Assembly (NCBI GenBank): GCA_950022655.1
Contig: OX465581.1
Location: 31,405,300-31,469,299 of the forward strand
Source of the DNA: Alentia gelatinosa
Lineage: Eukaryota; Annelida; Polychaeta; Phyllodocida; Polynoidae
Length of the DNA: 64,000 nucleotides
Direction: 5' to 3'
The notes under the pieces were generated by a model, which was not told where the DNA came from, made no database searches, and worked only from the letters and a program-made list of their open reading frames with translations. The position numbers were made by a program, and so were the translations under genes. This document shows, in pieces, positions 46,286 through 59,300 of the stretch. Each line of letters starts with the position of its first letter. Position 1 is the first letter of the stretch.

Positions 46286-46521
46286 CATAGACCGCATTAG
46301 TCCTGACGTCATTTTGGTGCCAAACAAATCTCTGAGAAGCACTGCATAGACGTACCATCGTGGCATAGTAGAGTTAAATATAATGTAGAATTAAAGAAAT
46401 TGAGATGTCTAGGATCGCCGACTACTGCACTTATGAAGGGATATCCCAATGTTTGGCACCAGAACGTAAGGGAAACCCTGCTCTCGGCAGGTCAAATGAC
46501 GTCACACTAATACGGTCTATG
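46286..46521. mobile_element. 236-bp MITE with ~30-bp terminal inverted repeats
   Basis: CATAGACCGCATTAG at the left is inverted as CTAATACGGTCTATG at the right. Both arms continue with TGACGTCA, a CRE-like octamer. The element lies about 0.8 kb upstream of the SLC6 5' exon. Confidence 0.8.
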
Positions 46522-47029
46522 AACGATATGACCTTTCCCTCAGCGACAACAATTTCAACCTAAACCCTATTTACAAATATAAGAATCCCACCAGTATGTC
46601 TATTGGAAACATATACTCAAATATAGCTTAGGCTGGGCCATTGCCTAGTTTCTGGGGGGTGGCCGGTAACGTGAGATTTTCCCATGGTTATCATGAAATA
46701 AAAAATAATCAAACCTATCAGCTCTAGTAACAGGGTGGACAGTGGCTCATATATATACAATATAATCATACCAGTGACAAAAAGTAGACCAAATGTTGAA
46801 GTTGCCCGAAGACAGGGTGGTACAGGTCTCGCGGGAAACTCAAGTCTGCTTTTCCGAACGTGCCCAAGAGCCTCTGCCGCCATCGACTGAGAAGGAAGCA
46901 GCCAGTCAGCACACTGTGTGTGAGCGTGACGCGTTGCAGCACCACGCGTTCTCGGATCGGCATTGAGTCATTGGAATATGTTAATAATCCGTGTCGCTTG
47001 GCCCTGTATTGCCCTGATCTGGTAGTAAC

Positions 47030-47292
47030 GGACACACCACAGACTAGTCAACGTGCCCGGTCAGTGTGCCAGCTTTTCTGCCAGAGAGAATCCTAAGTTC
47101 CCTGCTGTACACGGTCTTTTGACGTCGATTGTGCCGGTGACGTTAACACTGGCCCTTTGTCGTCATAGCTACTGCCCTGTGAAGCCACGACGTAGGCTAC
47201 ACAAGAGTGGAAAGATTGTCCGCATTCATCCTTATTTTCATCAGCTGTCAACAGTCACAGCGTTGACTGCTAGTTGGATGTCACCCCACAAC
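47030..47292 (+). other. SLC6 5' untranslated exon (3' end supported, 5' end unknown)
   Basis: CCACAAC|GTAAGT at 47292/47293 is a strong donor, and TTTTTCTTGCAG ends at 47383, leaving a 91-bp intron just before the coding exon. Spliced together, an ATG at 47278 opens a frame that overlaps the main start in another frame (about 44 codons), a possible inhibitory uORF. The main frame has a stop (TAG, 47271-47273) upstream. Confidence 0.5.
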
Positions 47293-47394
47293 GTAAGTGA
47301 ATTTTTCGAAAGGCGAAACTGCTAAAATATTTTAGATAGTACATTTTTATGTTTGTGACTGAACATGCTCATTTTTCTTGCAGTGCTGTCGTCC

Positions 47395-50300
47395 ATGGCT
47401 CGAATGCAGGCGAATGATGAAAGACAACGTGGGGACTCGGCGGGACCCTCTGACACGGAAAATGGCTCGTTGTCTAAGGAAGAGGATGGCCAAAATCTAG
47501 ACTTTGCTAATTCGGGTACAGTACCTGAACGTGAACAATGGTCCAGCAAGATAGATTTTATTCTGTCATGTGTCGGCTTTGCAGTAGGTCTGGGCAATGT
47601 CTGGCGGTTCCCCTACCTCTGCTACAAAAACGGTGGAGGTAAGTCTCAGTTCATAAGTTCAATCTCAGACTATCAACATTGTTGTTGGCTTCAGTTGCTG
47701 TGTTTATTCGTCTCTCAATGTTAGCCACGGCCATGCCGGTCACAAACTTTTGAACGAGTAAGCCTATTGCTCGTATTCACGTTTTCACTGTTACTTATAT
47801 GCCATTAGTCTTTCTCTAACAGTCTAAGTAGCACTAGCAGGCCTACCACTGATAATTTTAATAATAATAGTACTGCTACTAGATATCTAGATCTAGATCT
47901 AGTATTAATTGATCATGGTCTATAGGTTAAAATATACAGTTGCAACTTATCGCCCAAGCTAGAGTATCGACTGAGCAAGAGCACACATCCTCCTCGCTGC
48001 TTTGCCGAGCAGAGAGCCTTGGTGGTAGGATAGTATAGCCATAGCCTTTGCTATGTACATTCAAGACCTGGACGTCGATAGGGCTGCTGTGGCAGGAGCA
48101 CACACTTCGCGGCAGACCTAGATCTAGATGCTAGAGTATAAATAGCAAGAAATAGGGTGATGCTCAAGAGTAACGGATCCAGCAAAAGTTTCTGCTTCAA
48201 ACAAATGAACCATAGTATCCTACAAACAGCGTGTTCTCCGTTTATGTTTTTGTTGGTTCAGTACAATGAGTCCCATCTTGGCCATTGACTGAGTAGGCCT
48301 ACGCTGCTTCCATTCACGTCCTCCATTCAGTAGCTCAGGGTATGACCGTGTAAGGTCATGCTATCATCATATTAAGATAAGTCTCTTCGAGATCGAGGCT
48401 TACACATTTGCAATGGCTCTCGCCGCTTTGGTTTCCTCTACGCGAGCGCTGAGTAGAGAGACCCATGTGGAAAGCTAAAACCAGGCACAAACATGCCTTG
48501 TATTTGAGATTTAGATCCTATTCCAAATATAACGAATATACCGTAGGTCTATTTCAAAAGGGGAATGAGGAGGAGAGTTCTAGCCCTTTTGGATCACATT
48601 CACAGTGTTCATTCACACAACAGGCATATTCCTTCCGCCGTTTCTTAGTTCATGATAATTAGAAACCCAGAAAAGCAACCTCAGTTAATTTCAATATCGC
48701 AATGTGATAATCCTTTTAGATCCTCATTGTACAGTTCTGCGATTTAGCCTTTTACAACCGATAATAAGTAACATCGGTAAACAATATGAGCATCCTGATA
48801 GCAAAAACAGCGGATTAAATTTCCATGTTTTGACATGTTTTCCACGTTTTCATGGTCTCTTTGAGGCAGGAAATTCTACATTAAAATTTGTTCTACTTTT
48901 TCTGTCTCCAAATGAAATCCCTATATGAACACTCTCTATGCATAACGTAGCATACCCGGAATGAGCAGTAAAACTTATTTTTAACGACGCCCCCCAAAAA
49001 ACACCACATAAAAAAATATTTATATTAATTAAATAGTTTGCCAGATGCCAGATTCTCAAATCGTCCGTGAAAGAAATATTACAAAGGTGCCCTCGACACG
49101 AAGGGAGATCATATATATATATAAAAAGAAGACCTAGCGTCGTTCCTAACATTGGCTCCCATGGAAATCGTGTCGGTAGAGGGATGAGGTTTATTTATTT
49201 ATATTGTTTGTTGATGAGGTGAGTGAGGCGAGGGGGAGGGGGCATCTCAGGACGTCTGTCTAATCAACTAACCAGCAAACCCACTGCCTTACAGCTTCTA
49301 TGGGGGATAGGGATAGACATAGAAAGACACACATCCTCAAATTAAATGGTAAATGTTTGAAGTTACTACGCTTCTTGAATGAATACAATTAATGTATGTT
49401 GTAAATTGCGGCGACGTGCATATTATAGACAATTATGTTGGTCATTCAAGGATGACCACCCATTGGTATCTACATTGAGAATACTGCAGTTCTTTTGTGT
49501 TTATAATTAATAATATGTAAGTTGTCGATGATTCGTATAAGTGTGGTATACAGAGATAACCCTACCCCTTCCCACTCCCCGACAAAATATGAAGAAAACC
49601 ATGGCTTCTGTGGCATGAATATTCACATTGTGCCTTAAAGTAGGCGTGGCTTACAATTCAAATCTCTGGCAACCCACAGCATGAGGAAATATACATAAAG
49701 CGGGTAATCTATGTGAAAGCCCGCACACCGGTCCAGACCCGACCAGTGCTTCTTTGGTCCGGTTTGCGCCGGTTCTCAGGCATCAGTGTGATTGTGTGGG
49801 GGTGGGTTACGTGAGTGTGCAAGGTCGGACAGAGGGCAGTTTGAATAGAAGACATTAAAATCATGGGGCGTGGGGGATAATTGTTTTCCTTCTCAAAGTT
49901 TGACAGTCGCACACATTTTATACCACAGTGAATCTACGCGATATCATATGAAATCAAGCTGACACTTTCAGAGATATTGGATTGTGAGTTCAGTAGCGTT
50001 TTTAATGAAGGCTTATAACTTTCCCTAATCTTCTTAAACATGGAGTTAAGCTTGAGACAACACTCTCCCGTCAAATTGTTAGATAATCGTCAACGCTTAC
50101 AAATATAACATTTACCCACGTACCCTGAAAAATGGCCTACGTGCCACTATCTCATTATGCTGAAACCATACTGTGGCGCACGTAACGAAGTATGTCTTGG
50201 GACTGGCCCAAGACCTGAGCTGACGTGTTTCTCAAAGCTGATTAGTATTATTTCAAGGGCGTCCTGTTGGAATGCACCATCGGAGTTCATTGATACTTCC

Positions 50301-53300
50301 CCCTGCGATGATAATAAATCACTACGTCTCTGTTTTATATAGTATTCCTTCTTCGCTGTTCTGTTTATGAGTGTTACCGATTTCCGAGTTATATTCTATA
50401 AATCATAAGCTGACTCTGAAGATTGTAATAATGTAAGTTGTTGAATTCAACAGTTTTTTTTTTTATTTCATCACACTTCCTTTACAAACGTTATTGTGCG
50501 AACCAGTTTGGTTCACAAAGAATCTCAAAGTTTGCCGTAAGTACAACGTCTGTGGGGAGAGAAAACGGTCATAGCGTTGTACTACGTATAACTAGAGCCT
50601 GGGTGCTGTCTCATCTGCTGTGAGCGGACGAGACAGAGCGTATTTCCCACGCATTCAAGAGCCCGTGTTTTCCTGCCATAACACAATGCTTTGAGAGTTA
50701 GGCCCATGAGACATCGACGGACTCACAGGCATTCCTCCCCAAATTGTGTTCGCTTGTCTCACAACAATGTGACCATCGTGGCCGCCATGCCCATTACTCC
50801 ACAACAAATGTCCACCTGATTTGCTCGTATACGTACAACGCTCCGAATACTATGCTATGCTTCAGGAATGGAATTATTAGTAGCATCGGCAGGTCACATA
50901 TGAATTGGTATGAACTGATATTAGGCTTCTATATTCAAGTAGACCTAGCGGTATTTCCATTGTATTGTATTGCTCAGTTGTCTCACATTACTGGCGTAAT
51001 AGTTAACTGATTGGGATCTCCGTTTGCCAGACGACCCTTCTATCTATTTTATGTGATAACAAAGAGATTGGTATAATTGATAATTTGAACATTTGTTATC
51101 CCCGTTAATAGGATCCAAATTCTCTCAACTTCTAGTAAATACTTATTACATACTACACGTTAAGCGATTTTGGATCCACATCTTGATACCATAAACTTAT
51201 TGCACGTGAAATATAGTGTTTTCTATTCCAATCTTTTTTTCTTTTTGTGTGTGTGTGTGTTTTCTATTCTAAAATAATACTGCAGAACTTGTACTCGTGA
51301 GACTGATCATTGTTATTATAATCAAACTTAACGGTGATGTGATTTGGCTGGGACTGAAAAGCATATGTCGGTATGTTTACTTTTGGGACATTTTTATTGT
51401 ACACAACGGTTCAACGTGACTACATCCTCGGCTACACGAACATCTAACTCTAATTAGGTTCAGGTTACAGGTAGGCGTGGCGGCAATGATGTTAGTTAAA
51501 ATGGTGTCGGTGTTCGATCTATGGTTTCAGTCTGTAGCTCCTATCTCTACTACGTAGCCTACCCAATTATTGTGACGGTGGATATATATATTGGACTATG
51601 AATTATCCGGCGATAATGTCGAATTTCAGAAACACACCCGAGTGTTAGATAAACATTAGTCATTAAATATTGATCTTTGGTAGTTTAGTTATAAGGAGAT
51701 ACAATTCATCATTCCTGTCTCGATTTGTCGACTTTGAAAGTTACAGAAGAGGAAAATGGAAAACAATCTAGAAACACAATCTAGAGCGTATCCTTCTCGA
51801 AGTGATGCAGAATACGCAGAAGCATTTAGAAGGTTCAAACATCCGTTTGATCGAACGTACTTACAAAATAACAGTTATGTAATATTACCATTAGGGTTCA
51901 ATTCCCAAAGTCAGGTTCTATAGGAAACCTTGATAAAAATAACGGTACCAGTTACATTTCAGCAGCATAGAACTGAAACTGAAAACTGGATACAAGTAGG
52001 ATGTCGATTGCGTTTTACTGACGCTCCATCTAAAGTTCACCTACATTAAATACCAAACGGAACTATATGCCTGATATACACGTTCTATGAAATCAGCTTC
52101 TGAAACACTAGATGCGGCTCCGTAGATAGAGGAGTTGACTTCACCAAGTTTGACCTCTGACTGGTCCAGTAACTTCAGTCCACGATTCATCAGCTATCTG
52201 TTCCCATAGATCCCTGTGGAGCAGTAGGGCGCCAGTCGGGATCTCTGGGGCACACCTTGTACCCCAGACACCCTCTACTGTGCACCTACCACGTGGTCGA
52301 TTCCACCTCAATGAGCGGGCGGAACCAGAGGTATTTCAGCAGGCCCTGACAGCTGGCAGGGTGACCTTTGGACTGTTTTCCTGACGATACTGATGTGGGA
52401 CTAGTACACAGATCCCTACCACTCCCGAGATACCACGAGGGATTGGATTGAACAGTTTAGGCCAAACACGTGCAGTTGAACTATGCACCTGAATTCATAA
52501 ACGTTTGTAGGTGCTGTATGTTGCCATCCTCGTATTGAAGCATTGGTAGTCATCGCTGCAGCTGATTATATTCGTCCATGGTAAAAAAATGATAGGAAGG
52601 TTAATTTATATTTGTAGAATTCTCTTAGTTATTGTTTTAGTGCATATAATGTTCGTAATTGGTTTGCGTTGCTGCTATTCAAACCATTTGAACAAATGCA
52701 CGTACATGTATTTAAGTTCTACGTATTCAATTGGACTCGTGAGACTGGTTATTGACATTAAACTCAAACCTTACGGTGATATTATTTGGCTGGGACGGAA
52801 AAGTTTAACAGATGGTATTGTCATGATTTTATATAAGATATACATAGTGTTGAATCTTAGACAGAAACCTAATGTAGGCAAACAATAACTGCGGCCCTGA
52901 ATCATAGGTGTCGGGTGAATCGAAATCAAAATTACATTTTACAAACTTTGTAATGCAGTAGCTACAAGCGTTTGCACACCAGTATGACAAACAGATATTT
53001 GTCAGTGGCGTTCTGAACAGCAAAGTCTTTTGCTTGTTAACTTTTTATAATAATGATAATGGTAATAATGAAAGTGATGGTAATAGAATTGTTATAATGA
53101 TAGGATACATTGTGGTATCCCCTGTGATGTTATGCAGGTCAATGAAATTGTGGTAAAAGGGATAAAGTATTAGGTGCATCCCATAAATGAAAATGTTTGC
53201 CTTTAGGCGTACGTGTAACCTGTCATGTGGTGTCTCGTCTTTTTATTTATGTCGCGTTGTCCTCTCACTTACCAGAGTGTATCAAATAGCTGTTTGCCGT

Positions 53301-56300
53301 AGTCTACTCTTTTTATTGTACTGGCTGTCTGCATTAGCAATGGCATGGGTTAAGCGTTAGTCCGCGATTCTCATGAATTTACAAAGAAGCGTTCGTGAAC
53401 CTGTCTCCCTTGATTAACCTCGAGGAGTACACACTGAGGGTAGTCTGATCGCACGCTAATAGCCGCCCAAAAACTGATTAATTGTCACCCAACAAGTCTG
53501 CTTTACTTGATTTAACTCTGCAAGTAGGCAGACAAAATCCCTTAATAGTGAGATAAAGATACGTTATAGCTACTACTAACACACTGCAGATATTCTCAGA
53601 TAAACATTGCAGGTATGAATAATTCCAAGATGTGAAATCATTATTTAAAACAATGTTGAAATTTTCGGATAAACGTTGCAGTTATAAGTAGCTCTATGAT
53701 AATATCCTTTATCAAATGAGATTAAAATCAAGAGGAACATTAAACCTAAACGGGGAATACGTTTCATATTTTGGTTATTCCTCTGAGTTGTTGCGATAAT
53801 ATACTCAGCTATCTAGTTCCATTGTATTATATGTGTGAAAAAATAAAAAGATTATATAAAACTCGTACAGAGTAAGGCATTTTCGTTAGCCTCGCTAGAG
53901 ACTCAGCACGTGCCATCGATGTCAATTTGTGTCTCGTCTGCATCTCATTTCCTATACCTGCGGCAAAATATCAATACCAATAGCTAGGTAAGGACATCTT
54001 TCTGCCAGTTTTAATCTAGAAATGCAGTCCCAGAGCAAAGGAATAATGAAAATCTCGGCATCGGCTTGACTGAGTTGTGTTTTGCCACATCATAATATCT
54101 GAGTTATCACGTCCAAGGATCATTTCCGTAGTCATGTAGTTACATCTACGATTTGTCTTGTGGGAAGACCGGTGACCAAAGGATGATACATCTATAGGTA
54201 TTTATCCTTTGTATTCACTAAAGGTGACCTTCCTCCCCATTTTACCTTTAATGGTGGCCAGCTTTCTTCGAGAATGGGATGTGCGACCTTCCGGGGTTCA
54301 CTGCGTAGATACCTGAAGAAAGACATGGACCTTGGTGTCGATAAGCATCATTACCTGTACCAGCAGTAACCTTTGAAGGACAACCAGCCCGATAGTTGGC
54401 CTTAGAGTTGGTCGCTGCTACCTGGTCGCCCATAATGATGTCACATCCGGGTGACTTTTGAAACCGTGCATGTTGAGGGAGTATACTGCCGTACCTGGGA
54501 TGCAAAAGGGCGTTGTGTGTGGGAGCAGAGTTTCTTTCTGTCTTTTTTGGGGGGTAATTTTCAGATACTTAGTGGATTGACCCCATTTTCTTTACGTTTC
54601 TTAGACTTGTTCTGTTTTCATGACAGGAAACCGACTGGAAATGAGTGTGCTGTTTTACTGAGGCTACGGTCGGCAGATAAAGAATCTAGTAGACACAAGA
54701 TATCTCAATTAGTTCTAACACTAGTGTACTTCCACATTGAGTAGGCCTACGCTTATCCGTGCATTGGCTGTTTTTTTCGGACCATTCTGTATTCAGCGTA
54801 TTTTGCGTCTGTTTACACACACGTAATGGCTGTAATGGTCGGCATGCGCCAACATATACAAATGAATACCTGTATACATCCGCATATACACATCACCTAT
54901 GATGCAGTGTAAACTGTAGTAAACATTAATTACTCTTATGCCTACACGCCACGATGACATACATATTTTATATATAGATACAAAATTAAAAAATGAAATT
55001 TTCCCACTGTCCCCTGTACATACAACTGCCGCCACAGCGCTGCCGCCGCCACAGCGCTGCCACCACCGCTACCCTGTCTCCGCCTCGCCTTCATCCCTGC
55101 CCCCGTCTCCACCCCTATACCCTCATAACAGTCCCTGCTTACTATACTCCAATGACAGCTTGTGCTATATAACAAGGCTAGAATAGTGCCCACAGAACAA
55201 TGGTGTTTTGAAAGTAAAACATATAAAAAAAAACGGTAGAAAAATAAAAAATACTGGGTCTGTTATATGTAATTAATCAAAAACCTTATGCAAATAGGAG
55301 GGTATTGTTGACTGGTTTCGTTTGTTTGGTTTGATTTAACGTCCAGTCAACCATTGTAGGACCTTACCAGACTTTCTCAAAGTTCTTTTACACCACAAGG
55401 GTGGTGATTGAATCTATGTTTGATTGAAATTTCACCCCTACACATTTACCGAGGTGAGAATTCTTTTACTTCCCACACCACATAGACATGGTATGAGAAG
55501 GACTGGCCTTTAATATAGCAGTAGATCTACCACTGCTGGGGGTGAAGGAGAAATGTGGCTGTAGTGGGACTCAGATCAACAAAGTCCAGTGCTCGTTACC
55601 ACTGAGCTAACTCCCCACCCTGGTCACTTTTGTTATACTTGCTGCAAGCATATCCGGTTTGCACCACGCGGAGGCGAGGCGACCAAGAGGGTGAACAGAT
55701 TGGTGCTGCCTTCAGTGAGGCAGCACTATAAAATGAGCATAGGGTCCCACTGCTACAAGTAGACCAAAGTTGAGTAAATATACCTTTCAACAACCAGATA
55801 GGTCAACCAATGAGTCAGTCTCAAAAGGACGTAACCAGCCTACCGAGATGTAAAACTACACAAACAAACAATTGTTGTCCATCCCAGCAGACCAGTATTG
55901 TTGATGCCTGAGGAAACACATACATTTGTATTAGCATTTAGGCATGAATTAAACACAAGTAAACTGAAAGTTTCATCCTGTGAACGTTATGACATCTTAT
56001 GTAGAAAATAAGATGAATGGATATGTTACATAATAATCTTGTTAGAGTGGGAGAGAGGAACAGGCGAATTAATGCATTTGAAAAGGAAAGCGACATGTAA
56101 TGGGAATGCTATAAACCGGAAGCCTCAACCTCGAAAATATATCGGCGGAAAAGGGGACTAGGAGTGGACTAGCCGCCTGACATTTCGTTGTAACTATCGC
56201 TAAAGTTCTTATAACAGCACAGTTGAATTCATCTGATGTGATTGAGGGAGTTGGAGGGGTGCTGTCGCAAAGTGGAAGCTCATTGCGTGCAATACATGTC

Positions 56301-59300
56301 TTTGCATCCAGTGCGCCTAATATCTAAAAACATGCACTAGTGGATGTAGTTTCCATGTATGATGTATATCCGTGGATGTTTAGTATAATGCTAGAGCATG
56401 ACCGAGGATATTGCGTAGTACAATAGTTTTAATACCGGTCTAATTGAACAAATTGGACGTTAAACTACCCAAACAAACAAACCGGTACTTTACTGGTACT
56501 CTGAGGAATGCCTAAACCGAGTGTTCCATCAAACAGCTGCTAGCCCTGGCTAGGCCTCTATGGTCGTCGCCGGTAGATTTAGCGTGTCGCCGGCGACGAC
56601 CTGCTTGGTATAAAGCCCATAAGACAGCAACACTTCTTCCTGGTCACACCTTTGTTCGACGGATCCGTAGGGTCAGTCAAAATCGGTGAACTTCATGTTG
56701 CTGTACGCACTTCACAGACCCAATTATAATCAGGTCGGGTATTACTAGCATGAGGGTTATTACCGACTCTGCCCGACCTTAAGATTGTCGCTGTATGCAC
56801 TTGGCCGACTGTTCCCGATTCTGAATAGGCCATAATATGTATCCCCCCATTCTATATACAAGTATCATATAGCGATTTGTAGGTGAGACAGAGGCGAGTA
56901 CTGGGAGCTGTTTCAAAAGTCGAGTGAAGTCTCGCCAGCGGCATGTTGCATTTCAAAGCGAGAGGCCGCAACAGCGAGCAGCACTTTGAATCAAAGCGGC
57001 AGCAAAACTGCTACCAATACCCAATAGCGAGCGGTACCTCCACCTCGACAGCGACGCTTCAAGTGCCATTGTTAGCTCTCGCTTTGGTGGTGAGTACTCT
57101 TGTTTAGCACCCTCCCGACTTTTGAAACAGCTCCCAGATCTGAAAACAGTTTTCCGATATCTGAAATAGAACAGAAGTTATCAAACTTTGCAATATTGTC
57201 TGTCGAGACCCCGTGTGGTTGTCAGCCTGCTAGAATTACGTGAGTTGGTGGAGGAGCTTGGAGAATTCATACACTTTTTGCACAATTCCAGCCGGCTGAT
57301 CAACCAGCAGGCCTGTCCACCTGTTAAAGGCCAAGTTTGTGGAACACTCACTTAATGGCAATTGTACTACGTCACATTCTCTTTTCACATGAATATAAAC
57401 AGAAACAAAACACTCGCATGTAGTGTGATAATTGTTCAGGCCTTTCTGGCGCTTCTAAATCATTGAGTTTGGTCGGTATAATGAATAGAATTGAATTGGA
57501 CATCCAAGTTTCCTAATTTTGCATTGCTTGCGATGAGCTTTGTGAATCATTGATCTAGAGGAGCTGTACAAGGTGAACCTGGTAGCCTAGAGGAACCCAT
57601 GTATAATGGGCCAGATGTGCCCAAGGGAATAGCCAATCACTGGCGATGTTCGACTTGCGACCGGCCCTCGTTCCGAGAGTCATGTTGACTCGCGCTATTA
57701 ATGTCGTTATGTTTGTAATCTCCAGTATGGCGTTATCATATATCCATCTTCAAGGCGAAATGTCTCACATAGAGGGATCCTGACATGCTCCATTACAGAA
57801 GACCAGCTCCAGCATACCTGTAGAGAGAATGATGTAAGCCTGTAAGGTTGCTGTCCTCCTCTATTGCTTCGTCTAGGACAAAGTAGCAGTCACTATAGTA
57901 CATTGAATACCTGACCTATGATTCTTTAAACCAGGTCCGTCAGTATTACTATATTATCTATTGAGCTGCTCATGTAGTAAAACTACGATACAGCTTCACT
58001 CTGCCAAGTATAACCGAACTGGTTGGGACAATATAAAACGAAGGAATTTATTTATCATATTACAACCAGCAGGCCTTCGAGAAACGTATCATTCTGTGTG
58101 AGTTGCGACAACATAATTTTCTCTTGCAGAAAATAAATTATGCCTCCTCAGCATATTTCCCAACCACTGTGATAAAAAAGAACTCTTTTGTGCTGCATAG
58201 TTATCAAGTGCCACCATATATCACAGTTAGAAAAGACAAATAACTGATGGCAGAAGTTCAGCGTCTCTATCCTTACCATATTCAGACAAACTAGACTCCT
58301 TTGCATCAATTTCACCTGTCGTATCTTGATACCATAATGGCCTGTTAGCTCGAAGATAGGACTGCAATATAATGGGTCGTGTCGTGCCGAAACTGCAATG
58401 TATATCGCCTCACATTGCCTTGTCAAGTTACAATAGCAGACTAGATCTATGATGCTGGTTTTCTTGTTATTCAATATTGCTATTTCCTTCATTGAGCCCA
58501 ATCTCCGCCTCGAATAACAATATGGAAATCACATAGAATAATTCCTAGGTTAAAAATCCAATATATTAGAAAGAATATGATATTTCTTAATTTCATAGAA
58601 TATCGATGAAATAATCAGGCAGTAGAAAAGAAGACTGGTCGTGATATATTTTACATCTAAAGTGTTATATACCACTATGTTATTTTCCTAAATATGGAAG
58701 CGTTTATTTCCATATTTGATATGACAAGGTTATAGTGGTATTGTTGAATACCTACAATTCTTATTCGTACAGATGTTTCCTAGTCCTTTTTTTATTTTTA
58801 TAATTATATTTAAGAAATGGACATTTCAGCTTATAGGAGCCTCACTTCTTCCGAAGACAGTGAATCTTCACTGGGTTAACTAAGCGAGGCTGTTACTCCG
58901 CTGCTACCACTCAGAACTGCATACATTAGACCTGATAGTGTGCTGTGTTCTTCATCTCTATTATTGACTACCGATGGAAGGCGCGCAGAAACTAAGAGGA
59001 TCCAAATACCTTTTTTGGGGGAAACTAGCTCCTGTGTACCCAGTGGGCCCTGTAAATAGAGAGTCCAAAGGAAGGGCACAGGGGTGGGAAGAGGGGAGTG
59101 GTACGGTCCAAATAGTGGTGGGTCGAGGCATGGCACTTTGAGCTCTAACACTACCACTCCCTCAATGATTGATTATTGCCTGGAGAGGTTTTGTCCTCTA
59201 GAACGTCCTCCAGACGTCCCCACGGTCACTGTCTGCCAATTTGTCTCATGTGACATTAATTATCGGGACTGCAGTTATCCTCACTGGGCCGGGTGTGGTG

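Noticed and set aside
51600..52450. Possible exons near 51750 and 52080-52450
   Set aside because: Short open segments without a family motif or consistent splice sites; likely old repeat DNA.
58148..58501. 117-codon minus-strand open frame
   Set aside because: No motif or homology seen; length is expected by chance in AT-rich intronic DNA.
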